A stretch of DNA of 41,269 bases from JBBRWV01 sp038248985 (GCA_038248985.1 JBBRWV010000017.1:1-41269); one strand, 5' to 3'. Counted from the first letter of the stretch, positions 14,645 through 23,829 are shown. Notes: a model not told the origin generated them from the sequence alone. A program made the numbers and translations.

Positions 14645-15697
14645 TCAGCCTTTGTTGGAGTCATCGCCCGTGCCGAGCGACTCGCGCATCGAGGTATCGG
14701 CCTGAATATTCCGCATCTTGTAGTAATCCATAATGCCCAGGTGTCCGGAGCGGAACGCTTCGGCCATCGCCAGCGGAATTTGAGCCTCGGCCTTGATAAC
14801 CTCGGCGCGGTTGAGTTGGGCGAGAGCCTTGTTTTCCTGCTCGGTGGCAATAGCGAGCGCGCGACGTTTTTCAGCTTCCGCCTGGAAGCGACGTTTGTCA
14901 GATTCCGCCTGATCCGCCTGGAGCTTCGCGCCGACATTGTCACCAACGTCCACATCGGCGATGTCGATGGAAAGAATCTCAAACGCGGTGCCGGCGTCGA
15001 GGCCCTTGTGAAGAACAGTCTTGGAAATGGTGTCGGGGTTCTCGAGCACGTATTTGTAAGTTTCCGCCGACCCGATCGAAGTCACGATGCCTTCGCCGAC
15101 TCGGGCAATGATGGTTTCTTCCGTGGCACCACCGATCAACTGTTGAATATTGGTGCGGACGGTGACCTTGGCCTTGACCTTCAACTGAATGCCGTCCTTG
15201 GCAACCGCGTCGATCGTGGAGCGCCCGGATGCGGCGTTGGGCACGTCGATGACCTTCGGGTTGACGGACGTCTGCACGGCATCGAGAACGTCGCGTCCGG
15301 CAAGGTCGATGGCGGCAGCCTTCGACCAATCGAGATCAATGCGGGCGCGGTGGGCGGCGATCATGGCGCGGACGACATTGGGCACACGTCCACCGGCAAG
15401 ATAGTGCGACTCAAGCTGTTCCGTGGTGAGGATGAGCCCGGCCTGGATGGCCGAGATCTTGGAAAGGACGATCTGGCGGGAGTCGACCTTGCGAAGGCGC
15501 ATGCCGATCAGCGACCAGAACGTCACCGAGGATCGGGCCATGAAGGCCTGGAGCCACAGCGAGAAGAACTGGGCGATAATTCCGAAGAAAACCAGCACGA
15601 CGATGAAGGCGACGCCGAGTATGACGAGAAAGATAACAGTTTTGCCTTCCATACCTTGGGCGAGCAACGGCCTGAGCGCAAGAGCAACTAGATTCAC
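14645..15697 (-). CDS. floA: Flotillin-like protein FloA (YqfA family)
   Basis: A 350-residue membrane-microdomain scaffold protein. The start is placed at the GTG at 15697 because GGAGGA sits 7 bases upstream. A TTG at 15715 in the same frame would put that ribosome-binding site inside the gene. After a short leader comes one hydrophobic hairpin (about 17-45). The SPFH-type domain follows, with family sequences such as GGRVPNVVRAMIAAHRARI, RTNIQQLIGGATEETIIARV and IADVDVGDNVGAKLQADQAE. The C-terminal third is an Ala/Glu/Lys-rich helix (QAEAEKRRALAIATEQENKA), as in other FloA proteins. The NfeD-type partner that often accompanies floA is not adjacent. Upstream is an unknown membrane-anchored protein. 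It probably organises lipid domains at the inner membrane. Confidence 0.92.
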   Translation of the reverse strand: MNLVALALRPLLAQGMEGKTVIFLVILGVAFIVVLVFFGIIAQFFSLWLQAFMARSSVTFWSLIGMRLRKVDSRQIVLSKISAIQAGLILTTEQLESHYLAGGRVPNVVRAMIAAHRARIDLDWSKAAAIDLAGRDVLDAVQTSVNPKVIDVPNAASGRSTIDAVAKDGIQLKVKAKVTVRTNIQQLIGGATEETIIARVGEGIVTSIGSAETYKYVLENPDTISKTVLHKGLDAGTAFEILSIDIADVDVGDNVGAKLQADQAESDKRRFQAEAEKRRALAIATEQENKALAQLNRAEVIKAEAQIPLAMAEAFRSGHLGIMDYYKMRNIQADTSMRESLGTGDDSNKG

Positions 15698-15803
15698 GAT
15701 AGGGTCCTCCAACAAAAGAAGTGTATTTCAGCAGTGAACATAGGTTAGGCGAGGTGATTCGTCAACCAAGTTAAGACGTGGATTGACGTTCTGCTGGGTG
15801 AGG

Positions 15804-16631
15804 TTATTTCTTGCTGGCGGGAACTTTTTCCGGAATGATGCGAACGCCGGGGAAGCCTTCCTTGGCGCGTCCACCGATATGATGGGCGCTTTCGGCCTCC
15901 TCGAACATGTCGGAAGCGATGTCGGGATCCTCGCGAGGTTCGATGGAGATGCCTTCATTGCCAAGGTACGCGGAATAAAGGGTGCCGTTTTTGACCACGC
16001 GGGTGGCGGGAACATCGCGAATGACTTGAAGGCCACGTTTGGCGGCAAGTTGGGGATTCTGGATCATCTCCCAGACATTGGACCAGAGGCGAATTTCATA
16101 GTGCATGGGAGAGGGTCTGTCGACGTGAACCCGCGAGGACAGGGGGACCTGGTACGGTGTCTGAAAAGAAAAACGATCAAGCCTATTTTGTTCCTCGGAA
16201 TAGACGTGATCAAAATAGGCGAGTTTCTTATTTTGCAGGGTACGGACATCGCCCTGCGTGATATTTTCGCTAAAGATCAGACGCATGCCGTCGACTGTCA
16301 TGCGATCACCCGGTATGGCGACGCGCACGACGGGGAGATGACGCTCCTCGTTTTTATCGGGAAATAGATAGCGGCGGATGAGAATGGAAGTCTCGAGGAC
16401 TTTTCCTCGGGCATCGATTCGCTGCCACTGGACGAGTATATCCATGCGGCGCTGGCGGTCGTTGAAGCGTCCAATGACCTGCTCAAAGTACTGTTCTTCC
16501 TGCTTGTTAGCCAGAGCTTGGTTGCGTGAGCTACGCATGGTGGAATAGAGGACCATGGAAAGATTGAGGATCACACCGAGGCCAATGGTCAAGAGGACAA
16601 AACGAACAAATGGTGTCATGAGAAATTCCAT
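15804..16631 (-). CDS. Membrane-anchored protein of unknown function
   Basis: A 275-residue protein with one N-terminal membrane segment (about 8-29) followed by a soluble domain, so most of it should face the periplasm. A second in-frame ATG lies four codons in (16619), and the start is not settled by a ribosome-binding site. The soluble part begins with a charged helix (NQALANKQEEQYFEQVIGRF). It continues with beta-rich sequence such as RRMDILVQWQRIDARGKVLE and RVAIPGDRMTVDGMRLIF, and ends in a Lys-rich tail. I do not recognise the family. It lies between floA and a secreted protein gene on the same strand, and the three anchored or secreted proteins here may belong to one envelope function. 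Confidence 0.65.
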   Translation of the reverse strand: MEFLMTPFVRFVLLTIGLGVILNLSMVLYSTMRSSRNQALANKQEEQYFEQVIGRFNDRQRRMDILVQWQRIDARGKVLETSILIRRYLFPDKNEERHLPVVRVAIPGDRMTVDGMRLIFSENITQGDVRTLQNKKLAYFDHVYSEEQNRLDRFSFQTPYQVPLSSRVHVDRPSPMHYEIRLWSNVWEMIQNPQLAAKRGLQVIRDVPATRVVKNGTLYSAYLGNEGISIEPREDPDIASDMFEEAESAHHIGGRAKEGFPGVRIIPEKVPASKK

Positions 16632-16743
16632 TCGCTGGGAAGATTACCGGGAAGCAGATAAGGCCGAAAAATTGCAGGCCTCTGAGGGTGTTATCGGTCA
16701 CAAATGGAGCCAACCTGAGTCGATATTGCGCGGGCACGAGGGC

Positions 16744-18333
16744 CTATTTAACTTTCTCGAGTTGCTTGCCCCACAAAAGCCTCATCGCCTCTTCCGTGGT
16801 GGGCGTGAGCACGGATTGATCGCTGGTGCGCATCATGAGCATCTTGCCTTCCCGGTCGGTCCAGATGTACGTAGTCCCAGGGTCGAGTTCATCGCTGAGC
16901 TTGATCGCGTCGACCGACTTCCCATCAAGGTTGATTTTGTCGGGACCAATAACCGAGAGGGTGCGATACTGGGGCTTGCCGGTGGCGCCATTGTAAACCA
17001 GAAATGTCATCACCGAAGGCTTCGTGAGTTCGACCACGCGGGGCCATGTGTATTCCAGTATCTTGGGCAGTGGAAGTGTGCCATTATCGGGAAGGTTGGC
17101 GGCGAAAGAACGATTGCCAGCAGTGAGTTGCTGCGTTTCATCACCCGTACGCTCGACGGATAGCTTGAGAATGCGCGTAGATTCGGTGATGGGCGGTGGC
17201 GGTTTGTCGGTGTTATTGAACGCTGATTTTACCATCATCCTCTTGATAATTTCTTCCCGTTGAGCTCGAAGAGTTTCAATTTCTTCCTTGGTAAAGCGAG
17301 TGCTTTTGATACTTTGCAGCAACCCGATTTCCATCAGCCAAAATTCTTCTTTTTTGCCATTGGGCCGGAAGAGAACGGTCTTCGAACTGTTGGTGTAGTT
17401 CGAGAACCAGAGTCGGTCATCGGGGTCCTTCTCACGGACCTTGGCCCAGTAGGCCTCATTGGCCCCCATGACAATGGAGCCGTCATTTGGGAAGGCGCGT
17501 GAGTCCACGGTGAGGAGAAGCCCCGGGAGCTTATCGCGCGTGGTTTCTCCAGCATTGAAACGGACGTAGCCCATATCCTTCCCGCCGACGCGGATGCGGA
17601 AAATCTGCGGCATCGCCCCGAGCTTGGCCTTAAGCTCATCCGCTGAACGTTTTTCGAGCCACACGCGTCCTACCTCACTACTTTTGAGACGCTGCTCGGC
17701 GATCACGCTGCGATCGAGAATCTCAAATTGTGTGAGCATGGCATCAAACGTTTTGGTGGCGGCTTCGCGATCCTTGAGCGGCGTATAGAAAGTCAGAACC
17801 AGGAACTGCTTGGATGTCAACTGGATCATCAGTTGCTGCCGATACATGGAGATGCGATCGCGTGCCCCACCCTTCACTGACGCGGCGACTTCAGCCTCCA
17901 TCGAGGTGGCCAAACGTCCGGCGCGCAGTTTCTGAAAAGTAATGGCCCTGTTCTCAAGGACCTGCACCGCCGCGAATGCCTTGGACTGCGCCAGGGCGTT
18001 GGCGGTAGCCTTAAGATAATCCTCGAGCGTGTATTCTTTGGGGAGATTGACCATTTGCAGACTCCCCCCCCACTGCTTGGCATCGTTGACGTAGCTCATC
18101 AAGTCGAGATCGGCCCGGTTGATGATGCGGGAGCCTGCGGGTGGGCACATGCGAAAGCCCGCGTTTTCGTCTTTGTACTGTGGTCCGAGATATTGGGCGG
18201 GATCTTCCTTGACGGCGTTGAGGATGGCAGTCCCATCGCCTGCGTCAATGATCTGAGCAGGGGCATTCAGGTGCGTGAAAGCAAGGCCCAGCAGCGCCAG
18301 GGTCAGAATGAATGTGCGGATGTTGCAGAACAT
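16744..18333 (-). CDS. Secreted protein of unknown function
   Basis: A 529-residue protein with a signal peptide (MFCNIRTFILTLALLGLAF onward, cleavage near APAQ at about 25-28). The ATG at 18333 has GAGGT 5 bases upstream and lies 2 bases after the stop of the gene at 18336, so the two are coupled. The N-terminal half (about 60-210) has the look of a PsbP/DcrB-type mixed domain (FRMCPPAGSRIINR, FLVLTFYTPLKDREAATKTF). The C-terminal half contains a beta-rich domain (MTFLVYNGATGKPQYRTLSV and following) that resembles DUF3108-type periplasmic domains, ending WTDREGKMLMMRT. Neither comparison is certain. No catalytic motif was seen. It is probably a periplasmic or surface protein. Confidence 0.68.
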   Translation of the reverse strand: MFCNIRTFILTLALLGLAFTHLNAPAQIIDAGDGTAILNAVKEDPAQYLGPQYKDENAGFRMCPPAGSRIINRADLDLMSYVNDAKQWGGSLQMVNLPKEYTLEDYLKATANALAQSKAFAAVQVLENRAITFQKLRAGRLATSMEAEVAASVKGGARDRISMYRQQLMIQLTSKQFLVLTFYTPLKDREAATKTFDAMLTQFEILDRSVIAEQRLKSSEVGRVWLEKRSADELKAKLGAMPQIFRIRVGGKDMGYVRFNAGETTRDKLPGLLLTVDSRAFPNDGSIVMGANEAYWAKVREKDPDDRLWFSNYTNSSKTVLFRPNGKKEEFWLMEIGLLQSIKSTRFTKEEIETLRAQREEIIKRMMVKSAFNNTDKPPPPITESTRILKLSVERTGDETQQLTAGNRSFAANLPDNGTLPLPKILEYTWPRVVELTKPSVMTFLVYNGATGKPQYRTLSVIGPDKINLDGKSVDAIKLSDELDPGTTYIWTDREGKMLMMRTSDQSVLTPTTEEAMRLLWGKQLEKVK

Positions 18334-18335
18334 GG

Positions 18336-18932
18336 TTACCTCGTGCGAATTGCCACGCCGTGGCGGCAAACTTGTGAAAAGAGCTCTTCATCCGCATCGG
18401 TTATGGGGTGGAGACCGCTGTAGTGAATTGCCACGATGCGATTGCCCACAAATGCCCAGCGGAGGATATCAAATCGAAGGGTCTCGGTTTCGGGGAGATC
18501 CTCTGAGGAGGGAAAGTTTCGGAGTTCGACGGCGGGAAGTCCCGCAAGTGTGGTGGCCCCGGCATGGGTGGGAGCGGAGCCGACGATTTCCTCAAAAAGG
18601 TCGCGTGCGGCCTCGAGCGGGCTGCGGGCTTTCTCCGTGCCGGAGAAAAAATAGACCTCCAACACACGCGGTTGCCCGTCAATAAGGCCGCGACGGGACG
18701 TAATGATGCGTGGATCGTCCGAGGCGACTTCCGGAAGGATGTCGGGGATCTTGACCGTAATCGAGGAATGACGCGTCGCCCCCCGATCTTGCTGGATCGA
18801 AAGAAGCAGATGCTTTGCGGCGCTGCGCTGTACAAGGAGTTGTGCAAAGCCGATCGATGCGAGAAAACAAAGCAGCAACACGACGAGCGCGACTATCCTG
18901 CGGGCGCGTGTAAGGGGTTCGATTTTGGGCAT
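18336..18932 (-). CDS. Membrane-anchored protein of unknown function
   Basis: A 198-residue protein. A basic start (MPKIEPLTRARR) is followed by a membrane segment at about 12-33, then an exported domain of about 160 residues. GGAG lies 8 bases before the ATG. The exported part has alternating strands (ITVKIPDILPEVASDDPRII, RVLEVYFFSGTEK, RWAFVGNRIVAIHYSGLHPI) with a helix (LEAARDLFEEIVGSA), again suggesting a small PsbP-like fold. It is the first gene after the terminator of the ATP synthase operon, where atpC would normally be. It shows no similarity to an epsilon subunit. It is translationally coupled to the secreted protein gene at 16744-18333. Confidence 0.65.
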   Translation of the reverse strand: MPKIEPLTRARRIVALVVLLLCFLASIGFAQLLVQRSAAKHLLLSIQQDRGATRHSSITVKIPDILPEVASDDPRIITSRRGLIDGQPRVLEVYFFSGTEKARSPLEAARDLFEEIVGSAPTHAGATTLAGLPAVELRNFPSSEDLPETETLRFDILRWAFVGNRIVAIHYSGLHPITDADEELFSQVCRHGVAIRTR

Positions 18933-18997
18933 GGTGAGACTCCGAGGTTACTACGCACGCATTGTCCCATCGGATGTGGCGCGAATGCAAGCGGACG

Positions 18998-19031
18998 AAA
19001 AGCCAACCGCCCAGTCCGAGGGACCGGGCGG
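18998..19031 (-). terminator. Intrinsic terminator after atpD
   Basis: On the minus strand a stem of 6 bp (GGGCGG/CCGCCC, 19007-19012 with 19026-19031), one mismatch and 4 further pairs encloses a 3-base loop. It is followed by TTGGCTTTTCG. It lies 33 bases beyond the atpD stop and should end the ATP synthase transcript. The T-tract is interrupted, so efficiency is uncertain. Confidence 0.6.
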
Positions 19032-19063
19032 CAGGACGATTGCTCTTCGTAATCCAGCGCGGA

Positions 19064-20491
19064 TCACTTCTTCATTTTTTCAGCAGCTTCGGCGGCTTCC
19101 TCGACCACGCCGACGTACATAAACGCACCTTCGGGCAGATGATCCCACTTGCCTTCGACGATTTCTTTGCAGGAGCGGATGGAGTCGACAAGCTGAACGT
19201 TCGAACCCGGCTTGCCCGTGAACACTTCGCCCACGTAGAACGGCTGCGAGAAAAAGCGTTCCAGCTTACGGGCGCGGGCGACCGTGAGTTTGTCCTCTTC
19301 GGAGAGTTCATCCACGCCGAGAATGGCGATGATGTCCTGCAGGTCCTTATAGCGTTGAAGGGTGCGTTTGACGCTTTGCGCAACGTTGTAATGTTCTTCG
19401 CCAAGAATGTTGGGGTCCATGATGCGGGAAGAAGATTCGAGAGGATCGACTGCGGGATAGATGCCCTTTTCCGCGATGGACCGGGAAAGCACCGTGAACG
19501 CGTCCAAGTGCGTAAACGCCGTCGCGGGAGCCGGGTCCGTGAGATCGTCGGCAGGCACGTAGATCGCCTGAACGGAAGTAACGGCGCCTTTCGTGGTAGA
19601 AGTAATGCGCTCCTGGAGATCACCCATTTCCGTCGACAGCGTGGGCTGGTAACCGACGGCCGAGGGCATACGGCCGAGGAGTGCCGAGACTTCGGACCCC
19701 GCCTGGGTGAAGCGGAAAATATTGTCTATAAAGAGGAGCACATCCGCGCCGGTTTGATCACGGAAATATTCGGCCATCGTGAGGGCCGACAGCGCGACGC
19801 GGAGACGCGAGCCGGGCGGTTCGTTCATCTGGCCAAACACCATGACCGTCTGGTCGATGACGTGCTTGCCGGTGTCGCCAATGGCGGCTTCCTGCATTTC
19901 GAGCCAGAGATCGTTGCCTTCGCGGGTACGTTCACCCACACCGGCAAAGCAGGAATAGCCCGAGTGAAAGCGGGCAAGACGTGCAATAAGCTCCTGAATG
20001 ATGACGGTTTTTCCGACGCCGGCCCCGCCGAAGAGACCGGTCTTTCCGCCACGCACGTAAGGGGCAAGCAAATCGATGACCTTGATGCCGGTCTCGAAGA
20101 TTTTCGTTTTGGGTTCCAGGTTCTTGAACTCCGGCGGAGCTTGGTGAATCGGCCGGAAATCTTTGGCGTTCACTGGCCCCTTCTTGTCGATGGGCTCCCC
20201 GAGCATGTTGAACACGCGGCCGAGAGTTTCCAGCCCGACCGGGACCGTCACCGGTGCGCCCGTGTCGAGCACGGCCATGCCACGTGAAAGACCGTCCGTG
20301 GTGCCCAACGCGATGGCGCGCACGCGCCCGCCACCCAGGTGCTGCTGAACTTCGCCGGTGAGGTTGATATCGATGCCGCGATTGTTAGCCTGCACTTTGA
20401 CGGCATTGTAGATCGCCGGAAGTTGATTCTCGGGGAACTCGGCATCGAAAGTAGAGCCGATGACTTGCGTGATGACGCCTGAGGTTGCCAT
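19064..20491 (-). CDS. atpD: F1 ATP synthase subunit beta
   Basis: The catalytic subunit of the F1 head, 475 residues, normal length. The Walker A motif is GGAGVGKT (155-162). The segments GERTREGNDLWLEM, LLFIDNIFRFTQAGSEVSAL and PSAVGYQPTLSTEMG carry the catalytic Glu, the Walker B Asp and the adenine-pocket residues of beta subunits. DELSEED near the C-terminus is the regulatory loop that contacts gamma/epsilon. GGAG lies 9 bases before the ATG. It is the last gene of the operon here: atpC, which usually follows, is absent, and a hairpin terminator lies directly downstream. Confidence 0.98.
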   Translation of the reverse strand: MATSGVITQVIGSTFDAEFPENQLPAIYNAVKVQANNRGIDINLTGEVQQHLGGGRVRAIALGTTDGLSRGMAVLDTGAPVTVPVGLETLGRVFNMLGEPIDKKGPVNAKDFRPIHQAPPEFKNLEPKTKIFETGIKVIDLLAPYVRGGKTGLFGGAGVGKTVIIQELIARLARFHSGYSCFAGVGERTREGNDLWLEMQEAAIGDTGKHVIDQTVMVFGQMNEPPGSRLRVALSALTMAEYFRDQTGADVLLFIDNIFRFTQAGSEVSALLGRMPSAVGYQPTLSTEMGDLQERITSTTKGAVTSVQAIYVPADDLTDPAPATAFTHLDAFTVLSRSIAEKGIYPAVDPLESSSRIMDPNILGEEHYNVAQSVKRTLQRYKDLQDIIAILGVDELSEEDKLTVARARKLERFFSQPFYVGEVFTGKPGSNVQLVDSIRSCKEIVEGKWDHLPEGAFMYVGVVEEAAEAAEKMKK

Positions 20492-20560
20492 TTTTTTAAC
20501 TCCGCTTGGGTTGGGTGTGGTCGGGATTCCGTTGGGGGTATGGGGCTTCGCACTACAACA

Positions 20561-21463
20561 TTACTTCATGGCTTCAACGCCGCCCATGAGCTCGGCCAAT
20601 TCGCTGGTGATCTGGCTCTGGCGGGCGCGGTTGTAATCCTGGCTGAGCTTCTTGCCCAGCTTTTCCGCATTGTCCGTGGCCGCTTTCATGGCCACCATTC
20701 GTGCCATCTGCTCGCTCACAGCGGCCTCGATGAAGGCCTGGAATATACTCGCCTTCACCGTCGTCGGAATAAGGTCGTTGAGAATTTCTTCGGCGCCGGG
20801 CAGGAAGTCGTACTGTGTGTTGACTGTTCGTTGAGCAGTGGCAGCCGACTCGGGGGCATCTGCAAGACGGGCCAGCGGGAGAACGTCCATGACGGTGGCC
20901 CGTTGCTGGCCCGCGCTGATGAAACGCATGTAAACGATTTTGAGGCCGCTGATCTTGCCGGACGTGAACTCGGCGATGAATTGATCTGCAAGCTCCGCGA
21001 TCTCCGCAAACTTGGGCGCTTCACCCAACTGCGTGTACGTGGCCGCCGGGGTGTAACCGAGGAACTTGAAGTACGCGATCCCCTTCTTGCCCGAAATGTG
21101 CAGGCTCGTCTGGTCGCCCGCAGCGGTCAGTTCGCGATAAGCGCTGCCAGCCAGACGAAGAATGTTTCCATTGTATCCGCCACACAGCCCGCGATTGCTG
21201 GTAATGACCAGAATCGCGATCTTGTGAACCCCCGCCTTGGGGTCCTGCATCAAGGGGTGATCGATGTTCTTGCCGGACGCCTTCACCGCCGCGACAACCG
21301 AAGCGACAAGCTCGCCCAGTTTTTTAACGTACGGCTTCGTGCCGATGGCTCGCCGATACGCTTTCTGATAACGCGAACTGGCGATCATCTGCATGACCTT
21401 CGTGATCTTCCGGATGTTGCGGACGGCCTTGCGTCGCTTGATGATGATTCTTGCTTTTGCCAT
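20561..21463 (-). CDS. atpG: F1 ATP synthase subunit gamma
   Basis: The central-stalk subunit, 300 residues. The N-terminal helix reads RRKAVRNIRKITKVMQMIASSRYQKAYR, and the C-terminal helix carries MARMVAMKAATDNAEKLGKK and ends in SQITSELAELMGGVEAMK. These two helices form the rotating coiled coil. The middle contains the conserved ITSNRGLCGGYN. AGGA lies about 6-8 bases before the ATG. It lies between atpA and atpD in the standard order, with a 69-base gap to atpD. Confidence 0.97.
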   Translation of the reverse strand: MAKARIIIKRRKAVRNIRKITKVMQMIASSRYQKAYRRAIGTKPYVKKLGELVASVVAAVKASGKNIDHPLMQDPKAGVHKIAILVITSNRGLCGGYNGNILRLAGSAYRELTAAGDQTSLHISGKKGIAYFKFLGYTPAATYTQLGEAPKFAEIAELADQFIAEFTSGKISGLKIVYMRFISAGQQRATVMDVLPLARLADAPESAATAQRTVNTQYDFLPGAEEILNDLIPTTVKASIFQAFIEAAVSEQMARMVAMKAATDNAEKLGKKLSQDYNRARQSQITSELAELMGGVEAMK

Positions 21464-21514
21464 GTGTTCCTATTTTTTACCACGAGGGCTCGGAGTCTCG
21501 CAGAGGCGTCTTAA

Positions 21515-23065
21515 TTAAACCTTTTTGCCGATTGTTGTGGAGGCGATAAAACGCTGGATGGTTTCGTTGAGCTTGGCTTCGATCTCCGGCGTCAAGTCTT
21601 TCTTCTTCTGCATCTCGGTGCGTAGCTCCGCGGCACTGGTGGAGAAATATTCCAGGAACGCCTTCTCCCACGCGGCCACCTGGTTACGCGGCACCGTGTC
21701 CAGGTAGCCCTGCGAACCGGCGTAGATAATGACGATCTGATCGATGACGTCCATGGGGACGAACTGCAATTGCTTGAGCACCTCCACCATGCGGGCACCA
21801 CGATCCAACTGCCGCTGCGTGGCCGCTTCCAGATCAGTTCCGAGCTGCGCAAACGCTTCGAGTTCGCGAAACGCCGCCAAATCGAGTCGCAACGACGCGG
21901 CAACCTTCTTGTTTTTCATGGCCTTGATCTGCGCCGAGCCACCGACACGCGACACGGAAATACCGACGTTGATCGCGGGACGGACACCACCCGCAAAGAG
22001 ATCGGGCTCGAGATAAATCTGGCCATCGGTGATGGAGATAACATTGGTGGGGATATAGGCGGAGACTTCGCCTTCCTGGGTTTCGATGATCGGCAGCGCC
22101 GTGAGAGAACCACCGCCGTTGGCATCGGAAAGTTTGCAGGAGCGTTCCAGCAAGCGGCTGTGCAGATAGAAAACGTCGCCGGGATATGCCTCGCGGCCGG
22201 GCGGGCGACGCAGCAAGAGCGACAACTGACGATACGCAACGGCCTGCTTGGAAAGATCGTCGTAAACGCACAGGACATGCTTGCCCTGCCACATGAAATA
22301 TTCACCCATGGCACAGCCGGAGTACGGCGCGATGTACTGCAACGGCGCGGGATCGGATGCACCCGCACAAACAACAATCGTGTAATCCATCGCCCCTGCG
22401 CGACGGAGCTGATCGACCACGCCGGCAACCGTCGATTCTTTTTGGCCAATGGCAACATAGATGCAGACCACAGCATCGGGTGTGCCCCAGAATTTTTTCT
22501 GGTTGATGATCGCGTCGATCGCAATGGCCGTCTTGCCGGTCTTGCGATCACCAATGATGAGCTCACGCTGGCCACGCCCAATCGGAATCATGGCGTCGAT
22601 GGCCTTGATGCCCGTCTGCAGCGGCTGCTTCACCGGCTGCCGATCGGCGATGCCCGGAGCGATGATGTCCACCTTGCGGCGATCCTTGGTCTGAATTTCC
22701 GGCCCGCCATCGATCGGCGCACCCAGCGGATCAACAACACGGCCCAGGAGTGCTTCACCGACGGGAACGCTCAACAATTCTCCGGTGGTGCGAACGGTTC
22801 CGCCTTCTTGTATCTTCTTGTAATCGCCGAAAATAACCGCGCCCACGGTTTCTTCTTCCAGATTGAACACCTGCCCGTAGATGGAGCCATCCGCCGTGGG
22901 GAACTCCAGCATCTCGCCGGCCATCGCGCCGCGAAGGCCGTAAATGCGGGCGATGCCGTCACCCACTTCGATGACCTTGCCGACCTGCGTGACGTCCAGC
23001 TGATTTTGATACTGCGAGATTTCCGCTTGGATCACGGAGGTAATTTCATCAATTTTGAATTTCAT
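21515..23065 (-). CDS. atpA: F1 ATP synthase subunit alpha
   Basis: The non-catalytic nucleotide-binding subunit, 516 residues. Walker A is GDRKTGKT (172-179) after RGQRELII. The family sequences DDLSKQAVAYRQLSLLLRRPPGREAYPGDVFY and GISVSRVGGSAQIKAMK (with the arginine-finger Arg) are present. The N-terminal segment contacting delta is MKFKIDEITSVIQ. GAGGA lies 5 bases before the ATG. Gap to atpG is 51 bases. Nothing unusual was seen. Confidence 0.98.
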   Translation of the reverse strand: MKFKIDEITSVIQAEISQYQNQLDVTQVGKVIEVGDGIARIYGLRGAMAGEMLEFPTADGSIYGQVFNLEEETVGAVIFGDYKKIQEGGTVRTTGELLSVPVGEALLGRVVDPLGAPIDGGPEIQTKDRRKVDIIAPGIADRQPVKQPLQTGIKAIDAMIPIGRGQRELIIGDRKTGKTAIAIDAIINQKKFWGTPDAVVCIYVAIGQKESTVAGVVDQLRRAGAMDYTIVVCAGASDPAPLQYIAPYSGCAMGEYFMWQGKHVLCVYDDLSKQAVAYRQLSLLLRRPPGREAYPGDVFYLHSRLLERSCKLSDANGGGSLTALPIIETQEGEVSAYIPTNVISITDGQIYLEPDLFAGGVRPAINVGISVSRVGGSAQIKAMKNKKVAASLRLDLAAFRELEAFAQLGTDLEAATQRQLDRGARMVEVLKQLQFVPMDVIDQIVIIYAGSQGYLDTVPRNQVAAWEKAFLEYFSTSAAELRTEMQKKKDLTPEIEAKLNETIQRFIASTTIGKKV

Positions 23066-23107
23066 TCGTTCCTCGTTCTGTGAGTGTTGGGCGTTGGGTT
23101 TGGAAGA

Positions 23108-23698
23108 TCAGGTGAGCACGGCCGATGTCAGAAGTTTCTCGGTGCCGCCACGTGTGAGCGACTTCCGCATTTTGGCCAGTTGGGTGACGACGCTGCCATC
23201 CATCAGGATGTCGCCAACGCGAAGCGTGATGCCGCCGATGAGTGCCGGATCGATCTTCGTCGTAAACTCCGGCGTTCCCTGGATGTTCGTGGCAACTATC
23301 TGCCGGATATGGTTCATGGTCGAATCGCTGAGCGGAGAAGCGGAAACCAGCTCCACCTCCACAATGCCGCGGGATTTGCGAATGATCGCGTCAAACGCTC
23401 GGACAAATCCCGCCAAAAACATGAGGCGGTCCCGCGATGAAAGACTCTTGAGCACATGCAGCGTGAGCGGATGAACGCGCCCCGTGAAAATACGGTCCAG
23501 TGCCACGCCGCGTTTGTCTTCGCTGATGGTGACGGACTGCGTAAACGCCGCAAAATCCGCGTTGGTCTTGAGCAGCTCGCCGATGCCTTGGACATCCTCG
23601 GAAATGGCATCGAGAGCGTTTTGTTTATTCGCCTCATTGATCAGCGCCTGAGCGTAAATGTCGCCGATGGCTTCGATATGAAAGGATTGTTCGGGCAT
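23108..23698 (-). CDS. atpH: F1 ATP synthase subunit delta
   Basis: The peripheral-stalk subunit linking alpha/beta to the b dimer, 196 residues. The N-terminal helical domain is recognisable (IGDIYAQALINEANKQNALD). The C-terminal signature (IDPALIGGITLRVGDILMDG followed by SVVTQLAKMRKSLT) is the classic delta/OSCP ending. No strong ribosome-binding site precedes the ATG at 23698. The 131-base spacer from atpF is the second longest gap inside the operon. Its position between atpF and atpA is standard. Confidence 0.95.
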   Translation of the reverse strand: MPEQSFHIEAIGDIYAQALINEANKQNALDAISEDVQGIGELLKTNADFAAFTQSVTISEDKRGVALDRIFTGRVHPLTLHVLKSLSSRDRLMFLAGFVRAFDAIIRKSRGIVEVELVSASPLSDSTMNHIRQIVATNIQGTPEFTTKIDPALIGGITLRVGDILMDGSVVTQLAKMRKSLTRGGTEKLLTSAVLT

Positions 23699-23829
23699 GG
23701 GGTTGGACGGTTACTCGCGTTGATCGTGAACCAGTTCGCCAGTGCGGCATGGTTCCATCTGCCATTAAGCCAATTGCGGGGTAACCGTTTTCCTCCTTTG
23801 CAGTTTGAGATTGTGCATTGAGATTGAGA

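Noticed and set aside
18336..18932. Possible divergent ATP synthase epsilon subunit, because it lies where atpC is expected
   Set aside because: It has an N-terminal membrane anchor, is too long, and shows none of the epsilon beta-sandwich or helical-hairpin sequence features. A terminator separates it from atpD.
18962..20287. Plus-strand frame of 441 codons opposite atpD
   Set aside because: It is antisense to a highly conserved gene. The product has no recognisable domain.
21770..23083. Plus-strand frame of 437 codons opposite atpA
   Set aside because: Antisense shadow of the alpha subunit, with no ribosome-binding site and no family motif.
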